From: Bacteroidales bacterium
Lineage (GTDB): Bacteria; Bacteroidota; Bacteroidia; Bacteroidales; UBA12077
Assembly (NCBI GenBank): GCA_030637515.1
Contig: DAOWGM010000178.1
Location: forward strand, 1 to 63,290
Direction of reading: 5' to 3'
Length of the DNA: 63,290 bases
The position numbers and the translations under genes were made by a program. The notes under the pieces are model-generated. The model did no database searches. It had not been told where the DNA came from and saw only the letters and a program-made list of their open reading frames with translations. Within the stretch, counting starts at the first letter, position 1, and each line of letters starts with the position of its first letter. This document shows, piece by piece, positions 42,655 to 51,662 of this stretch.

Positions 42655-44781
42655 CTAAATTTTATTAAGTTTTTCCAGCATATTAATTGCATTTGTATTT
42701 TCAGGGTTTATCTGAAGCGACTTTTGATAGTTTTCTATTGCAAGTTCAGTTTCTCCGTTTAACATATATGCTTCAGCACGACTATCATACACATTGGAAG
42801 ATTTTGGAAATAAGTTAACATTTAATGTGAATATTTGTATAGCATCGGAAAATTTCGCCTGCCGCAAATATCTATATCCTAAAATATTTACTATTCCTTC
42901 AAGATTGTTGGTGTTATTTTTTATTTTGTCTTGGTTGTTTAATATTGCAGTAATTCCCTTTTCTATATTTCCTGTTGTAAGATGTTCTATAGGTAGCTTA
43001 TAATCGTTGTCAACTTTAATGGCTCTTTTTGTTGTGCCATGCCAATTAATATCAACATATTGAATACTGTCATTTAAAGAGTTGAATGTAAAATTTAGAA
43101 ATGGAAATCTGGAGGCAAATTTATAATTGGATTCAGAATAAATCGATGTGTTAATTTTAAAATAATTGTCAATATGGTCATCAATTGTGCATATTAATTC
43201 ATTATTAACTTTTTGAATGTTTATTTTTAGATAAGATGAAATGGAATATTTTCCACAAATTTTATTAAAAGCATTATCAGATAAATTAACACTTGAAGAT
43301 TGATGAATACTGTAATTCAGAATGGAATCCATAGCAGGATCTTTTCCTAAAAGAAAATCATTATGCGTATATCCTATATAAATGTCAGGAGCTATTAATT
43401 TTCTTTTATCTTCAAGAATACTTGATTGAGTTAATCTTGTTGATATTACAATCTGAATTTTTGAGTTTGGCAAATTGATTTTCCTTGGGCTTGAATAAAA
43501 ATTGGGACCTTGAGCTGTAGGTTCTCCTACAAAAACAGCTTCTGTTTGTTGTTGAAGCATTGAAGAAAAAATTACAGCTGCCGAAAAGGTTTTTCGTCCA
43601 ATAATTACAAAAAGTTTCCCCGGTTGATTTATTTTCTCATTTGAGCTTATGAATTCTACTAATGGAATAACCTCTATGGCATTTCCTCCATCATTGTTTC
43701 TTACATCAACAACAAAACGATCAAAATCAAATTTACTTACAGCATCTTCCAGCGTTTTAATAAATAAATTCATAGGTACGTTGTTCATAGGGATACAACG
43801 ATTATATTGCAAGTATAGAGTTTTATTGTTTTCCCGGTATTCAAACCAATAGTTTGATTTTCGATCATTAGAGATAGCAGGCGAAAAATCATTATCAACT
43901 TTTCGCATTGCAGACCAATACAAGTTTGGGATATAATGAACAGGGTTGCTTTCAAAAGTATACTCTTCTCCTGAAGAATTCTCAAGAGTGAATTGAGCTA
44001 CTTTGTCAGAGTCAACTATTTTTTCTGCTTGTAACCATTCAGATATTAAGATTATTCCCACACGATTTTTTGTGTGAAATTCGTTTTCAGCACTTATGTT
44101 CGTTTTTAGTTTATTGTAAATTTCATAAACATCTTTACCATTTATCTTAAGTACTTTTGATCCGATAAGGTGTCTTAATCCACGCCCTGTATCAGTTATA
44201 TAAATTCCATCATCGAAATAATAAATATTTAAAGGATAAATATGCCAGCCAAGAGTTAGAGACTGTACGTTAGGGTAGCTATGTGCATCGTTTGGAAGGG
44301 CTAGTATTCTTGCAAATTCAGTTTTAATCTTATTATCATCATATTTATCAATGTTTTGTTCGAACAACCTTACTTCATTTTTAAAATATTCTTCGTCAAC
44401 CAATGAATATAAATTAGGATGCGTAATTTCCATCTGTTTTACTAGAAAATTTAAATCTTCTTTCCATTCTAATTTAGAAGGATTCGGAGAAGAACCAAAA
44501 TTTAGTAAAAATTTATAATTTATTATGAATACTAAAATAACAATTGTGATAACAAATGTAAATATTGAAAAAATGTATCCAATAATTTTCACTAATATTC
44601 TATGTGATTTTATCAATTTGATATTCAGCAATACTAAAGTGATAGCAAAGCTTACAATTGTTAAATAGAAACTTAATTTGAAGATAAAACCAAAAGGGAT
44701 TTTAAAAAGGATAATAGTTGGAGGCAAGCTCAATGCAAAAATTATTGAGCTTATAATTAGAAGTTTTTTAGCCATTTTCAT
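42655..44781 (-). CDS. Membrane-anchored S41-family protease-like protein with TPRs
   Basis: The 708-residue protein has about three N-terminal membrane segments, then an S41 (tail-specific protease) core with FVVDVRNNDGGNAIEVI and the nucleophile region VIIGRKTFSAAVIFSSML. The C-terminal third has a beta domain and a TPR (YDSRAEAYMLNGETELAIENYQKSLQINPENTN). Ser in FSAA is the likely nucleophile; the partner Lys is not assigned. It resembles other Bacteroidota S41 proteins with a retained membrane anchor. Role: periplasmic processing, unknown substrate. Confidence 0.82.
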   Translation of the reverse strand: MKMAKKLLIISSIIFALSLPPTIILFKIPFGFIFKLSFYLTIVSFAITLVLLNIKLIKSHRILVKIIGYIFSIFTFVITIVILVFIINYKFLLNFGSSPNPSKLEWKEDLNFLVKQMEITHPNLYSLVDEEYFKNEVRLFEQNIDKYDDNKIKTEFARILALPNDAHSYPNVQSLTLGWHIYPLNIYYFDDGIYITDTGRGLRHLIGSKVLKINGKDVYEIYNKLKTNISAENEFHTKNRVGIILISEWLQAEKIVDSDKVAQFTLENSSGEEYTFESNPVHYIPNLYWSAMRKVDNDFSPAISNDRKSNYWFEYRENNKTLYLQYNRCIPMNNVPMNLFIKTLEDAVSKFDFDRFVVDVRNNDGGNAIEVIPLVEFISSNEKINQPGKLFVIIGRKTFSAAVIFSSMLQQQTEAVFVGEPTAQGPNFYSSPRKINLPNSKIQIVISTRLTQSSILEDKRKLIAPDIYIGYTHNDFLLGKDPAMDSILNYSIHQSSSVNLSDNAFNKICGKYSISSYLKINIQKVNNELICTIDDHIDNYFKINTSIYSESNYKFASRFPFLNFTFNSLNDSIQYVDINWHGTTKRAIKVDNDYKLPIEHLTTGNIEKGITAILNNQDKIKNNTNNLEGIVNILGYRYLRQAKFSDAIQIFTLNVNLFPKSSNVYDSRAEAYMLNGETELAIENYQKSLQINPENTNAINMLEKLNKI

Positions 44782-45000
44782 TTTATGCTTTTAAGTTATT
44801 ACGAAACGAAATTTCTACATAAAGTTGAGAATTGTAACAAGTTACAAAGAATTTTGAAACTGATAGCTTGTTAACAATGATTTTGTTAAAGTCCAAGTTT
44901 TGAGGTATAATACAAAATAAATTGGTTTATATTAACTTATTTCAGGATAGGGTATGTCAAATAAAAAACCATTCAATATGGATGGCTTCTTCTTTATCTC
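44782..45000. other. Gene-free 219-bp stretch
   Basis: I see no gene, promoter matching TTG-N19-TAnnTTTG, or strong hairpin in this AT-rich interval. Confidence 0.5.
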
Positions 45001-45267
45001 TTAATTTTGAATTTTTGCGTAATAAACCTTTCTGTCAAGTGTAAGTTTTACAAGATAAATTCCTCGTTGATCATTTAAATATGTTCTGAATTCTGAATTA
45101 TTTTCAAGGCTTTCCTTTTTAACCAGCAATCTGTTAAATGAATAGATTCCAATATTCCCCGATTCAGAATTTGATATATAATTACAGGAAAATAAAGTAA
45201 TAATTAAAGTTAATAATGAATAAAGTGCTATTGTTAGTATAATGTATGTTTTAATTTGATATTTCAA
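45001..45267 (-). pseudogene. Orphan lipoprotein-like signal joined to a T9SS sorting-domain remnant
   Basis: The 88-residue frame begins with a hydrophobic stretch ending IITLFSC and jumps directly to a T9SS tail. Its last 38 residues (ENNSEFRTYLNDQRGIYLVK to YYAKIQN) are nearly identical to the end of the broken VWA gene at 34412, including at DNA level. The upstream DNA resembles that of the VWA gene pair. It therefore looks like a VWA paralogue that lost its body by internal deletion. It may still be expressed as a small exported protein. Confidence 0.65.
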
Positions 45268-45294
45268 AGGTAGGCTTGAATAAAATCAAATAGC

Positions 45295-45350
45295 TTAAAA
45301 CACTAAATTTCAATACGGTATTGTGCTAAAGTATTTGTACGTAGAAAAAA
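45295..45350. repeat. Upstream segment shared with the VWA gene region
   Basis: Starts TTAAAACACTAAATTTCAAT and tracks the sequence at 38852 onward with scattered substitutions, supporting common origin of the orphan tail and the VWA genes. Confidence 0.45.
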
Positions 45351-45376
45351 AGGCTTTCATGATTATGAAAGCCTTT
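45349..45376 (-). terminator. Terminator of the accD-accA-oadA operon
   Basis: AAAGGCTTTCAT and ATGAAAGCCTTT are perfect 12-base arms with a four-base loop; on the minus strand a run of seven T follows. Confidence 0.85.
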
Positions 45377-45398
45377 AAGTGTTTTTAAAACTATATAA

Positions 45399-47327
45399 TT
45401 ATAACTTTTCAACTGCCATTAAAGCTTGGTCTTTTGTAATTAATGAAGCATCATCAACCAATATTTTTATAATTTTACAATTGAAAGGAGCCTCAATTTC
45501 GTTGAAAAGCTTCATCGCTTCCAGAATACAAATAGTATCTCCTTCTTTTACTTCAGTTCCTTCTTCTACAAATGCAGGTTTGTCGGCTCCGGCAGAACGA
45601 TAAAATGTTCCTGCCATCACTGCATTTATAGTATCTTTATATTCTTGTGGAGCTTCTTCCGTTTTCTTAATCTCTTTAACTTTTTCTTCTACATCAACTG
45701 GAGTAGATTCAACAATAGGTTCTGATATAACATGCCCTTTTGCACTTCCATTTCCAGAACGCATTGATAAGTTAAAATCTCCTTTTCGTATAACCAGTTC
45801 ATTCAATTGCATTTTAGAAGCTTTGTCAAGAATCGCATTCATTCCGTCATAATCTTCAGGATGTAACATTGGACTTGCTGCCTCTGAAGCTCCTGCATTA
45901 ACTGCTACTTTCTTTTCTGCTTCAGGAGTTTTTGTAAATTCCTCTACTTCAATTTCAGCAGGAGTTTTTGGTCTTTTATCTTCAGGCAATGCTCTCCATT
46001 TGAAATATTCCATCGAAACCTCAGGAAATAAGCAATAAGATAAAATATCTTCTTCGTTTTCAATTAATTCAGGATTAGCAACATTTTTTGTTGCGTCGGG
46101 AAGCATTGGCTTAAGATCATCAGCAGGGCGATGATCAATTGGTTTTTCTTTTCCAAGAATTTGCTTCATGAATTTTGGTTCGATTGGAGCAGGAGATCGT
46201 CCATACATTCCTTTTACATAATTTTTTACTTCTTGAGGAACAACTTTATATCTTTCACCAGTAATAACATTCATTACAGCCTGTGTTCCAACTATTTGGC
46301 TTGTAGGAGTAACTAATGGAGGGTAACCTAAGTCTTTTCTCACTTTTGTTACTTCTTCCAGAGCTTCATCTAATTTTTCAATTGCTCCTTGTTGTTCTAG
46401 TTGTGAACGGAAATTAGAGATCATTCCTCCAGGAATTTGGTGAACTAAAATTTCAGAATCAATAATTGGCTCAAATCCACGACCTCTTGATCGTTTTGGT
46501 GTTAGATCTTTAAAATATTTATTTATTTTTCGTAAAGCTTCTAAATCTAAATCAACATTATATTCTGTTTCGCGGAATATAGCAGCGATTGTTTCTACCG
46601 GTGGTTGTGATGAAAATCCAGCCATAGAAGAAATTGCACAATCAACTGCACCTGCGCCTGCTTTAACTCCTTCAAGATATGCAGAATCAGCCATTCCGCT
46701 TGTAGCATGACAGTGAATTTGAATAGGTATACTTGTTTCTTTTTTAAGTGCTGTAACTAAATTTTTAGACATAGTTGGAGATAATAATCCAGCCATATCT
46801 TTAATACAAAGAGAATCTATTCCCATTGCAACCTGTTCTTTTGCATCGCTCACATATTTTTCAATAGTATGAACCGGACTGGTTGTAAAAGAAAGAGTTC
46901 CTTGAGCATGAGCTCCGTGTTTTTTAACTGCTTTAATTGCAGCTTCAAGATTCCTGGAATCGTTTAACGCATCAAAAATTCTGAAAATATCTACCCCATT
47001 TTCATGTGCAGTTTCTACAAAGCGATCAACCAAATCATCAGGGTAATTTTTGTAGCCTACAATGTTTTGACCTCTTAACAACATTTGTAAAGGAGTATTT
47101 TTAGCTTTCGTTTTTATTAAACGAAGACGCTCCCAAGGATTTTCTCTTAAAAATCTTAAACATACATCGAATGTAGCACCACCCCAAACTTCAAGTGAAT
47201 AATATCCCACCTGATCAATGATGTCAATAATATCAATTATATCTTTTGTGCGCATTCGTGTAGCCCAAAGCGACTGGTGTCCGTCTCTTAGGGTTGTATC
47301 AGTAATTCTTAATGTATTCTCTTTCAT
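45399..47327 (-). CDS. oadA: Oxaloacetate/pyruvate carboxyltransferase fused to BCCP (biotin carrier)
   Basis: The 642-residue protein has a pyruvate-carboxyltransferase TIM barrel (RDGHQSLWATRMRT near the N-terminus, the metal-binding IHCHATSG), a PYC_OADA tail and a C-terminal biotinyl domain with CILEAMKLFNEIEA, Lys606 being the biotin site. Between them, residues about 500-540 (MNAILDKASKMQLNELVIRK) resemble the N-terminal region of AccB, so the carrier is AccB-like. No sodium-pump subunits are nearby. The operon with accD and accA suggests carboxyl transfer from oxaloacetate to acetyl-CoA via this carrier, a transcarboxylase-type arrangement (inference). Confidence 0.9.
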   Translation of the reverse strand: MKENTLRITDTTLRDGHQSLWATRMRTKDIIDIIDIIDQVGYYSLEVWGGATFDVCLRFLRENPWERLRLIKTKAKNTPLQMLLRGQNIVGYKNYPDDLVDRFVETAHENGVDIFRIFDALNDSRNLEAAIKAVKKHGAHAQGTLSFTTSPVHTIEKYVSDAKEQVAMGIDSLCIKDMAGLLSPTMSKNLVTALKKETSIPIQIHCHATSGMADSAYLEGVKAGAGAVDCAISSMAGFSSQPPVETIAAIFRETEYNVDLDLEALRKINKYFKDLTPKRSRGRGFEPIIDSEILVHQIPGGMISNFRSQLEQQGAIEKLDEALEEVTKVRKDLGYPPLVTPTSQIVGTQAVMNVITGERYKVVPQEVKNYVKGMYGRSPAPIEPKFMKQILGKEKPIDHRPADDLKPMLPDATKNVANPELIENEEDILSYCLFPEVSMEYFKWRALPEDKRPKTPAEIEVEEFTKTPEAEKKVAVNAGASEAASPMLHPEDYDGMNAILDKASKMQLNELVIRKGDFNLSMRSGNGSAKGHVISEPIVESTPVDVEEKVKEIKKTEEAPQEYKDTINAVMAGTFYRSAGADKPAFVEEGTEVKEGDTICILEAMKLFNEIEAPFNCKIIKILVDDASLITKDQALMAVEKL

Positions 47328-47341
47328 AATATTAATTCTGA

Positions 47342-48211
47342 TTATTTATTAACTGAGAATTTTCCAATTCCGGAATATTTTTCAAATCTGCTTTTGATTA
47401 ATTCATCAACAGATAATTTATTTAATTTTTCTAAGTTTTTCAGGATTGCTTTTTTTACCGATTTAGCTATTGCATTATAGTCTGAATGAGCTCCTTCACC
47501 AGGTTCTTCAATTATTTCATCGATAACTCCGTGTTTATGGAGAGCGTTTGCTGTAAGGTTTAATGCCTCGGCTGCATCAGGAGCAAATTTTGCATCGCGC
47601 CAAAGAATAGAAGCACATCCTTCAGGTGAAATCACTGAATAAATGGCATTGGATAACATAAGAACTTTATCGCCAACTCCAATACCAAGTGCTCCACCAC
47701 TTCCACCTTCTCCAATAACAACACTTACTATAGGCACTTCTATTGAAGCCATTTCAGTTAGGTTTTTAGCAATTGCTTCTGCCTGTCCTCTTTCTTCTGC
47801 TTCAAGACCAGGAAAAGCTCCTGGAGTGTCAATTATGGTAACAACAGGAATATTAAACCGTTGAGCTAATTTCATTAAGCGTAATGCTTTGCGATATCCA
47901 TCAGGTAAAGCCATTCCAAAATTACGTTCTATGTTTTGGTTGGTATTTTTACCTTTATTATGCCCAATAAGCATTACTTTTTGTTTCCCAATTTCAGCAA
48001 ATCCTCCTATCATTGCTAAATCATCAGAAAAATATCTGTCGCCATGAAATTCAATAAAATTTGTGAAAGTACCTGAAAGGTAATCTTGAAGAACTGGTCT
48101 TTTGGGATGTCGGCTTATACTTACAATTTCCCATGCCGTTTTAGAACTTTGCTTTTCTGTCATTTTTTTCTCCTCTGTCAAAATAGCTATATTATCAACT
48201 TCTTGTCCCAT
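47342..48211 (-). CDS. accA: Acetyl-CoA carboxylase carboxyltransferase subunit alpha
   Basis: The 289-residue protein matches AccA: AWEIVSISRHPKRPVLQDYLS, DRYFSDDLAMIGGFAEIG, GHNKGKNTNQNIERNFGM, IDTPGAFPGLEAEERGQAEAIA and EGGSGGALGIGVGD. The usual N-terminal helical extension is about 30 residues shorter than in E. coli. Start 48211 is taken; an internal ATG at residue 17 is possible. AccA binds the CoA-linked substrate and biotin with AccD. Gap to oadA is 14 bp. Confidence 0.92.
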   Translation of the reverse strand: MGQEVDNIAILTEEKKMTEKQSSKTAWEIVSISRHPKRPVLQDYLSGTFTNFIEFHGDRYFSDDLAMIGGFAEIGKQKVMLIGHNKGKNTNQNIERNFGMALPDGYRKALRLMKLAQRFNIPVVTIIDTPGAFPGLEAEERGQAEAIAKNLTEMASIEVPIVSVVIGEGGSGGALGIGVGDKVLMLSNAIYSVISPEGCASILWRDAKFAPDAAEALNLTANALHKHGVIDEIIEEPGEGAHSDYNAIAKSVKKAILKNLEKLNKLSVDELIKSRFEKYSGIGKFSVNK

Positions 48212-48244
48212 GATTCTTTGAATTTGTTTAACTGAAGTTAGATT

Positions 48245-49081
48245 TTAATTTGATTTCCTGTTGTAAAAACTTAGGACATTACTTAAATAATCTTTCATGT
48301 CTTTTCGGTTAATAATGGAATCAATAAATCCATGTTCAAGCAGATATTCTGCTGTTTGAAAACTGTCAGGCAGTTTTTCGCCAATGGTTTGTTCAATTAC
48401 TCTTCGTCCGGCAAATGCAATTAAAGCTCCGGGCTCTGCAATATTTAAATCGCCAACCATTGCATAACTGGCTGAAACACCACCAGTAGTAGGGTTTGTT
48501 AAAACTGAAATGTATGGAATGTTTTTTCTGTTTAATCGTGCTACACCAGCACAGGTTTTAGCCATTTGCATTAGTGAAAGTGCTCCTTCTTGCATTCTTG
48601 CACCTCCCGATGCTGAAAAAACTATATATGGTAAGTTATTATCATAAGCATAATTTGCTGCTTGTAAAATTTTCTCTCCTGTGCCACTTCCAAGACTACC
48701 ACCCAAAAATCTAAAGTCCATTACCGCAATAACAGCAGAAATGCCATTAATTTTACCATGACCTGTAACTACAGCCTCAGATATACCAGTTTTTTTAATA
48801 TTAGCTTCGTATTTGTCTTTGTAGCTTCCTTTTAGATCGTTAAATTTAAGGGAATCTGCAGGGCTGATATTATTGAATAATTCTTCGAAGGTATTTTCAT
48901 CGAACAATAAATTTATACGCTCGTAAGATGTAATAGCTCCGTGGTAGTTACAGCTTGGGCATACATTTAGATTTTTATCCCATTCGCTTTTATAAATATG
49001 TGAGTTGCATTTTTTGCATTTTACCCACAAATCCTTTTTTGATTTTTTTCTTTCTGTTGTTGTTTCACTATACCATGCCAT
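48245..49081 (-). CDS. accD: Acetyl-CoA carboxylase carboxyltransferase subunit beta
   Basis: The 278-residue protein has the AccD zinc ribbon (VKCKKCNSHIYKSEWDKN and VCPSCNYH), then the crotonase-type core (ISEAVVTGHGKINGIS, FSASGGARMQEGALSLMQMAKT, TNPTTGGVSASYAMVGD). It is the first gene of the operon. With AccA it forms the tetrameric carboxyltransferase. No biotin carboxylase (AccC) gene is present in this window. Confidence 0.93.
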   Translation of the reverse strand: MAWYSETTTERKKSKKDLWVKCKKCNSHIYKSEWDKNLNVCPSCNYHGAITSYERINLLFDENTFEELFNNISPADSLKFNDLKGSYKDKYEANIKKTGISEAVVTGHGKINGISAVIAVMDFRFLGGSLGSGTGEKILQAANYAYDNNLPYIVFSASGGARMQEGALSLMQMAKTCAGVARLNRKNIPYISVLTNPTTGGVSASYAMVGDLNIAEPGALIAFAGRRVIEQTIGEKLPDSFQTAEYLLEHGFIDSIINRKDMKDYLSNVLSFYNRKSN

Positions 49082-49220
49082 CGTGCAATTCTCCGCTAAT
49101 TTAAACTATACCTAAATAACCTAAAACTATCTGCTTAAAAGACAAAAACAAAGGCAAATAGTTTGGCAAAATAGTTAATTTTATAAAAAAAAGCTACATA
49201 AATAGGAATTATTATACATA

Positions 49221-49245
49221 AAAGCCACCCTTTTGGGGTGGCTTT
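49221..49245 (-). terminator. Terminator left from an FtsX permease gene
   Basis: AAAGCCACCC and GGGTGGCTTT form a 10-bp stem; a short T run follows on the minus strand. It lies downstream of the FtsX relic at 49279, in a 496-bp interval whose only other contents are that relic and a promoter. Confidence 0.75.
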
Positions 49246-49278
49246 TACTATAACTTTTAGCAGTTAAAAAACTAAATC

Positions 49279-49383
49279 TCACAGTAATTCATACCTTAGA
49301 TTTTCTATTGGATTTGCTCTATTTGCTATGGACGTTTGAAAACTTAATGCTAAGGGATTATTAAAGTTTTGCAAAAAAAACAT
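49279..49383 (-). pseudogene. C-terminal relic of an FtsX-type permease
   Basis: A 34-codon frame ends in LSFQTSIANRANPIENLRYE, the hallmark end of FtsX-like permeases (compare NIQTSKAARINPAESLRYE at 29122). Nothing of the remaining permease is present upstream, yet the terminator is retained. It is a deletion remnant. Confidence 0.65.
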
Positions 49384-49433
49384 GAATAATTAAGAATAAG
49401 TTTAAAAAGTGAGTGATTGTCAGTAATTTAAGT

Positions 49434-49441
49434 TATCTTTG
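49434..49441 (+). promoter_or_regulatory. -7 element with a long leader to the 54-residue gene
   Basis: TATCTTTG matches TAnnTTTG. The start codon of the next gene is about 135 bp away. The leader includes AAGTGTT and AACACTT about 55 bp apart that could pair. A TTG lies only 14 bp upstream, so the promoter is imperfect. Confidence 0.4.
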
Positions 49442-49577
49442 CATTTTTAAACAAATTGGGTAGTTAAGTGTTATATATTTATTATAGCTCCTTTGTATAA
49501 GGGAAATAAGTTATTCTTCAAACACTTTTACAAGCAATTGAGAGAAATAATTAAATTAATCGAAAGGATAAAATTGT

Positions 49578-49742
49578 ATGGCCGAGAAAAAACATCATAA
49601 TTTTCAATCTCCTGATTTGAATAAGATGCAGGCAGTTATTGTTGATTTTAAGACTAAAATCTTTATTCCTATTGGTGCTGATCCAGAAAAAGCTAAGATT
49701 CGCTTTTTGGAAAAAATTAATGCCAAATATGTAAAACCATAG
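49578..49742 (+). CDS. Small basic protein of unknown function (54 residues)
   Basis: ATG 49578 opens 54 codons ending KINAKYVKP. The sequence is hydrophilic (MAEKKHHNFQSPDLNKMQ) then amphipathic (VIVDFKTKIFIPIGADPEKAKIRFLEKI). No membrane segment, Cys or known motif is seen. A perfect terminator follows within 30 bp, and a promoter with a long leader precedes, so it is a stand-alone unit. I do not recognise the family. Confidence 0.7.
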   Translation: MAEKKHHNFQSPDLNKMQAVIVDFKTKIFIPIGADPEKAKIRFLEKINAKYVKP

Positions 49743-49770
49743 ATTGAAGAATATAAAAATTCAAATTGTA

Positions 49771-49806
49771 AAACCCTTGTAGATTAAAATCTGCAAGGGT
49801 TTTTTT
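49771..49806 (+). terminator. Rho-independent terminator of the 54-residue gene
   Basis: AAACCCTTG-T-AGATT pairs with AATCT-G-CAAGGGTTT, 14 of 15 positions, followed by seven T. Confidence 0.88.
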
Positions 49807-49807
49807 G

Positions 49808-49820
49808 TGCATGTGGGCCC
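49808..49820. repeat. Short copy of the tRNA 3'-tail sequence
   Basis: TGCATGTGGGCCC matches 12 of 13 bases of the tail-containing segment at 60456 and directly follows a terminator, as the other copies do. The rest of the gap to 50018 shows no gene. Confidence 0.45.
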
Positions 49821-50018
49821 TAACTTTGCATGAACAAGATTCCTAAATACAAACCATGACAGAAAGATTATATAAGTTCACTGTATTATGAATTAAAAGT
49901 GCCATGCTAATTGAAAATTCAGAAACAATACAAGTATTTATATTAAAGAAACTTTGACTTTGTTAAATGAATGCCGTAACTTGAAGTAAATCAGTTTAAA
50001 GGATTGAGATATTGTTTT

Positions 50019-50405
50019 ATGGCAAGTATAAATTGCTTATTAATTTCGGAGGATATCGTATTTAATGAGATAATCCACCGATTGATTTGTTATAATATTA
50101 AGGATATAAATTTTATTAGTTTTCAGTCATTTGAAAAGCTTAAAAAGATGCCTGACGAAACTAATATTGATATTATAATACTCGATGATTCTATTTCAGG
50201 AACTGCCCATTACGAAGTGATTACACATGTAAGAACTGTAAAAGAAATAGTAGCTCCAATTTATTTTTTTAGTCCTGCTGACTATATCGAAGAACAGGCA
50301 TATTCAAATGGAGTAAATTTCTTTTTTAAAAAACCATTTGAGCCTAAAACTGTTATAAATCATATCATTTCAACAATTCAATCAATTTCTCAAAAACGAA
50401 ATTGA
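50019..50405 (+). CDS. Degenerate response-regulator receiver domain protein
   Basis: With the start at ATG 50019 (a TTG at 50004 is less likely), the protein has 128 residues. It follows the receiver fold: INCLLISEDIVFNEII, IIILDDSISG, IYFFSPADYIEEQAYS and FFFKKPFEPKTVI. The phospho-acceptor region IIILDD keeps acidic residues, and Lys of FFFKKPF is present; the N-terminal acidic pair is reduced to SED. It has no output domain. It begins the surface-polymer locus and may control it by protein contact. Confidence 0.78.
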   Translation: MASINCLLISEDIVFNEIIHRLICYNIKDINFISFQSFEKLKKMPDETNIDIIILDDSISGTAHYEVITHVRTVKEIVAPIYFFSPADYIEEQAYSNGVNFFFKKPFEPKTVINHIISTIQSISQKRN

Positions 50406-50426
50406 ATTATTATTAAAAAAGGAATA

Positions 50427-51656
50427 ATGTTTTTTCTTATCAAAACATACCTTAAAAACCATGTAAAGCATTGGCTGTTTATTTCAGCCTTATGTTTTCC
50501 CGCTTTATTGTTTCTTTTTTTAATAAATCCGGGAGTTTTAATTTTAGGATACTTTATTAAAAATCCTATATACCAAAAGTTCCCTATCTGGGCTGTTATA
50601 ATTTATGTTTTTATCATATTTAGCTTGGTAAGCTTTCTAATGTTTTTCGTAATAAATATTTTTTTAACATTGATAAGAAAAAGATCCGATAAACAAAGTA
50701 AAAAATTGCAGAGCTTATTCATAAAGCTAATCATTAGCTATTTATACCCTGTGGAAAATAGTATTGACGAAGAATACAAAACCATTGCCAGAATTAAGAA
50801 ATTTCTTTACAATAGTTTTAGCAAAAGGCAATTTTTAATTTCAATAACGAAAGTAGCAGAAGATATTAATTCTGATTTTACATACCAGTTTAAAAATTTA
50901 ATAGTAAAACTAAAATTGGATGGAATTGTAAGAAGTTTATTGTATTCGGTTACACTCAGCGAAAAAGTTTTAGCAATGCATATTATTTACTATTTGGATT
51001 TAAGTAAAGAGAGTTATGTGAAAAGAATAATGAAATATTCTGAAAGTCACAATTTTGCATTGCGCATGGAGTCATATATAACTATGATTCGCTTAATGAA
51101 AGATGAAGGTCAGCTGGTTGAATTTATCGGTAAGAAATATAACTTATCTATGTTGGATATTAATGTAATTGTGAATGCAATTTTAAATAATCCAATGCTT
51201 AAAATTGATTTTATGAAACTTCTCTCTTCAGAAAAAACAAGGAAAATTCTTATTGGATTACTGATGGCAAAATACAAGTATCGAGATAATTCAAGAAGCC
51301 TTATCTTGATTCTTAATCAACTGGAAAATGAAAACCTGACGGTTAAAAAGCTGGCCTGGGATGCGTACTTAAGCTTAGTGCCGGAGAAAGAGGGTTTTGA
51401 TTTGATAAAAGAACATTATCATGAGTTAGATTATAATGTTAAGTTAATGCTCCTAAAGCATTTTGACTTTTATAATAATCAGCCTGAAATTGACTTTTTA
51501 GATGATATTATATTAAGCGAGCCAGTACCAATTAAAATAGAAGCTATGAAGAAAATGTTTAAGCTCGACATGAAAACTTTTATTAAGTATGTTGAGATTG
51601 AAGATCCAATTATGGCATCGGTATGTAGTGAGATTATTGATATGAATATAAATTAG
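50427..51656 (+). CDS. Membrane protein with HEAT-like repeats
   Basis: The 409-residue protein has two N-terminal membrane segments (about 15-85) and then a long alpha-helical region with repeated helical pairs (MESYITMIRLMKDEGQLVEF, VKKLAWDAYLSLVPEKEGFD, IKIEAMKKMFKLDMKTFIKY). The pattern suggests HEAT or TPR-like scaffolding on the cytoplasmic face. I do not recognise a named family. It lies 21 bp after the receiver gene and 6 bp before the glycosyltransferase gene, so it may scaffold or regulate the synthase. Confidence 0.7.
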   Translation: MFFLIKTYLKNHVKHWLFISALCFPALLFLFLINPGVLILGYFIKNPIYQKFPIWAVIIYVFIIFSLVSFLMFFVINIFLTLIRKRSDKQSKKLQSLFIKLIISYLYPVENSIDEEYKTIARIKKFLYNSFSKRQFLISITKVAEDINSDFTYQFKNLIVKLKLDGIVRSLLYSVTLSEKVLAMHIIYYLDLSKESYVKRIMKYSESHNFALRMESYITMIRLMKDEGQLVEFIGKKYNLSMLDINVIVNAILNNPMLKIDFMKLLSSEKTRKILIGLLMAKYKYRDNSRSLILILNQLENENLTVKKLAWDAYLSLVPEKEGFDLIKEHYHELDYNVKLMLLKHFDFYNNQPEIDFLDDIILSEPVPIKIEAMKKMFKLDMKTFIKYVEIEDPIMASVCSEIIDMNIN

Positions 51657-51662
51657 TTTAAA

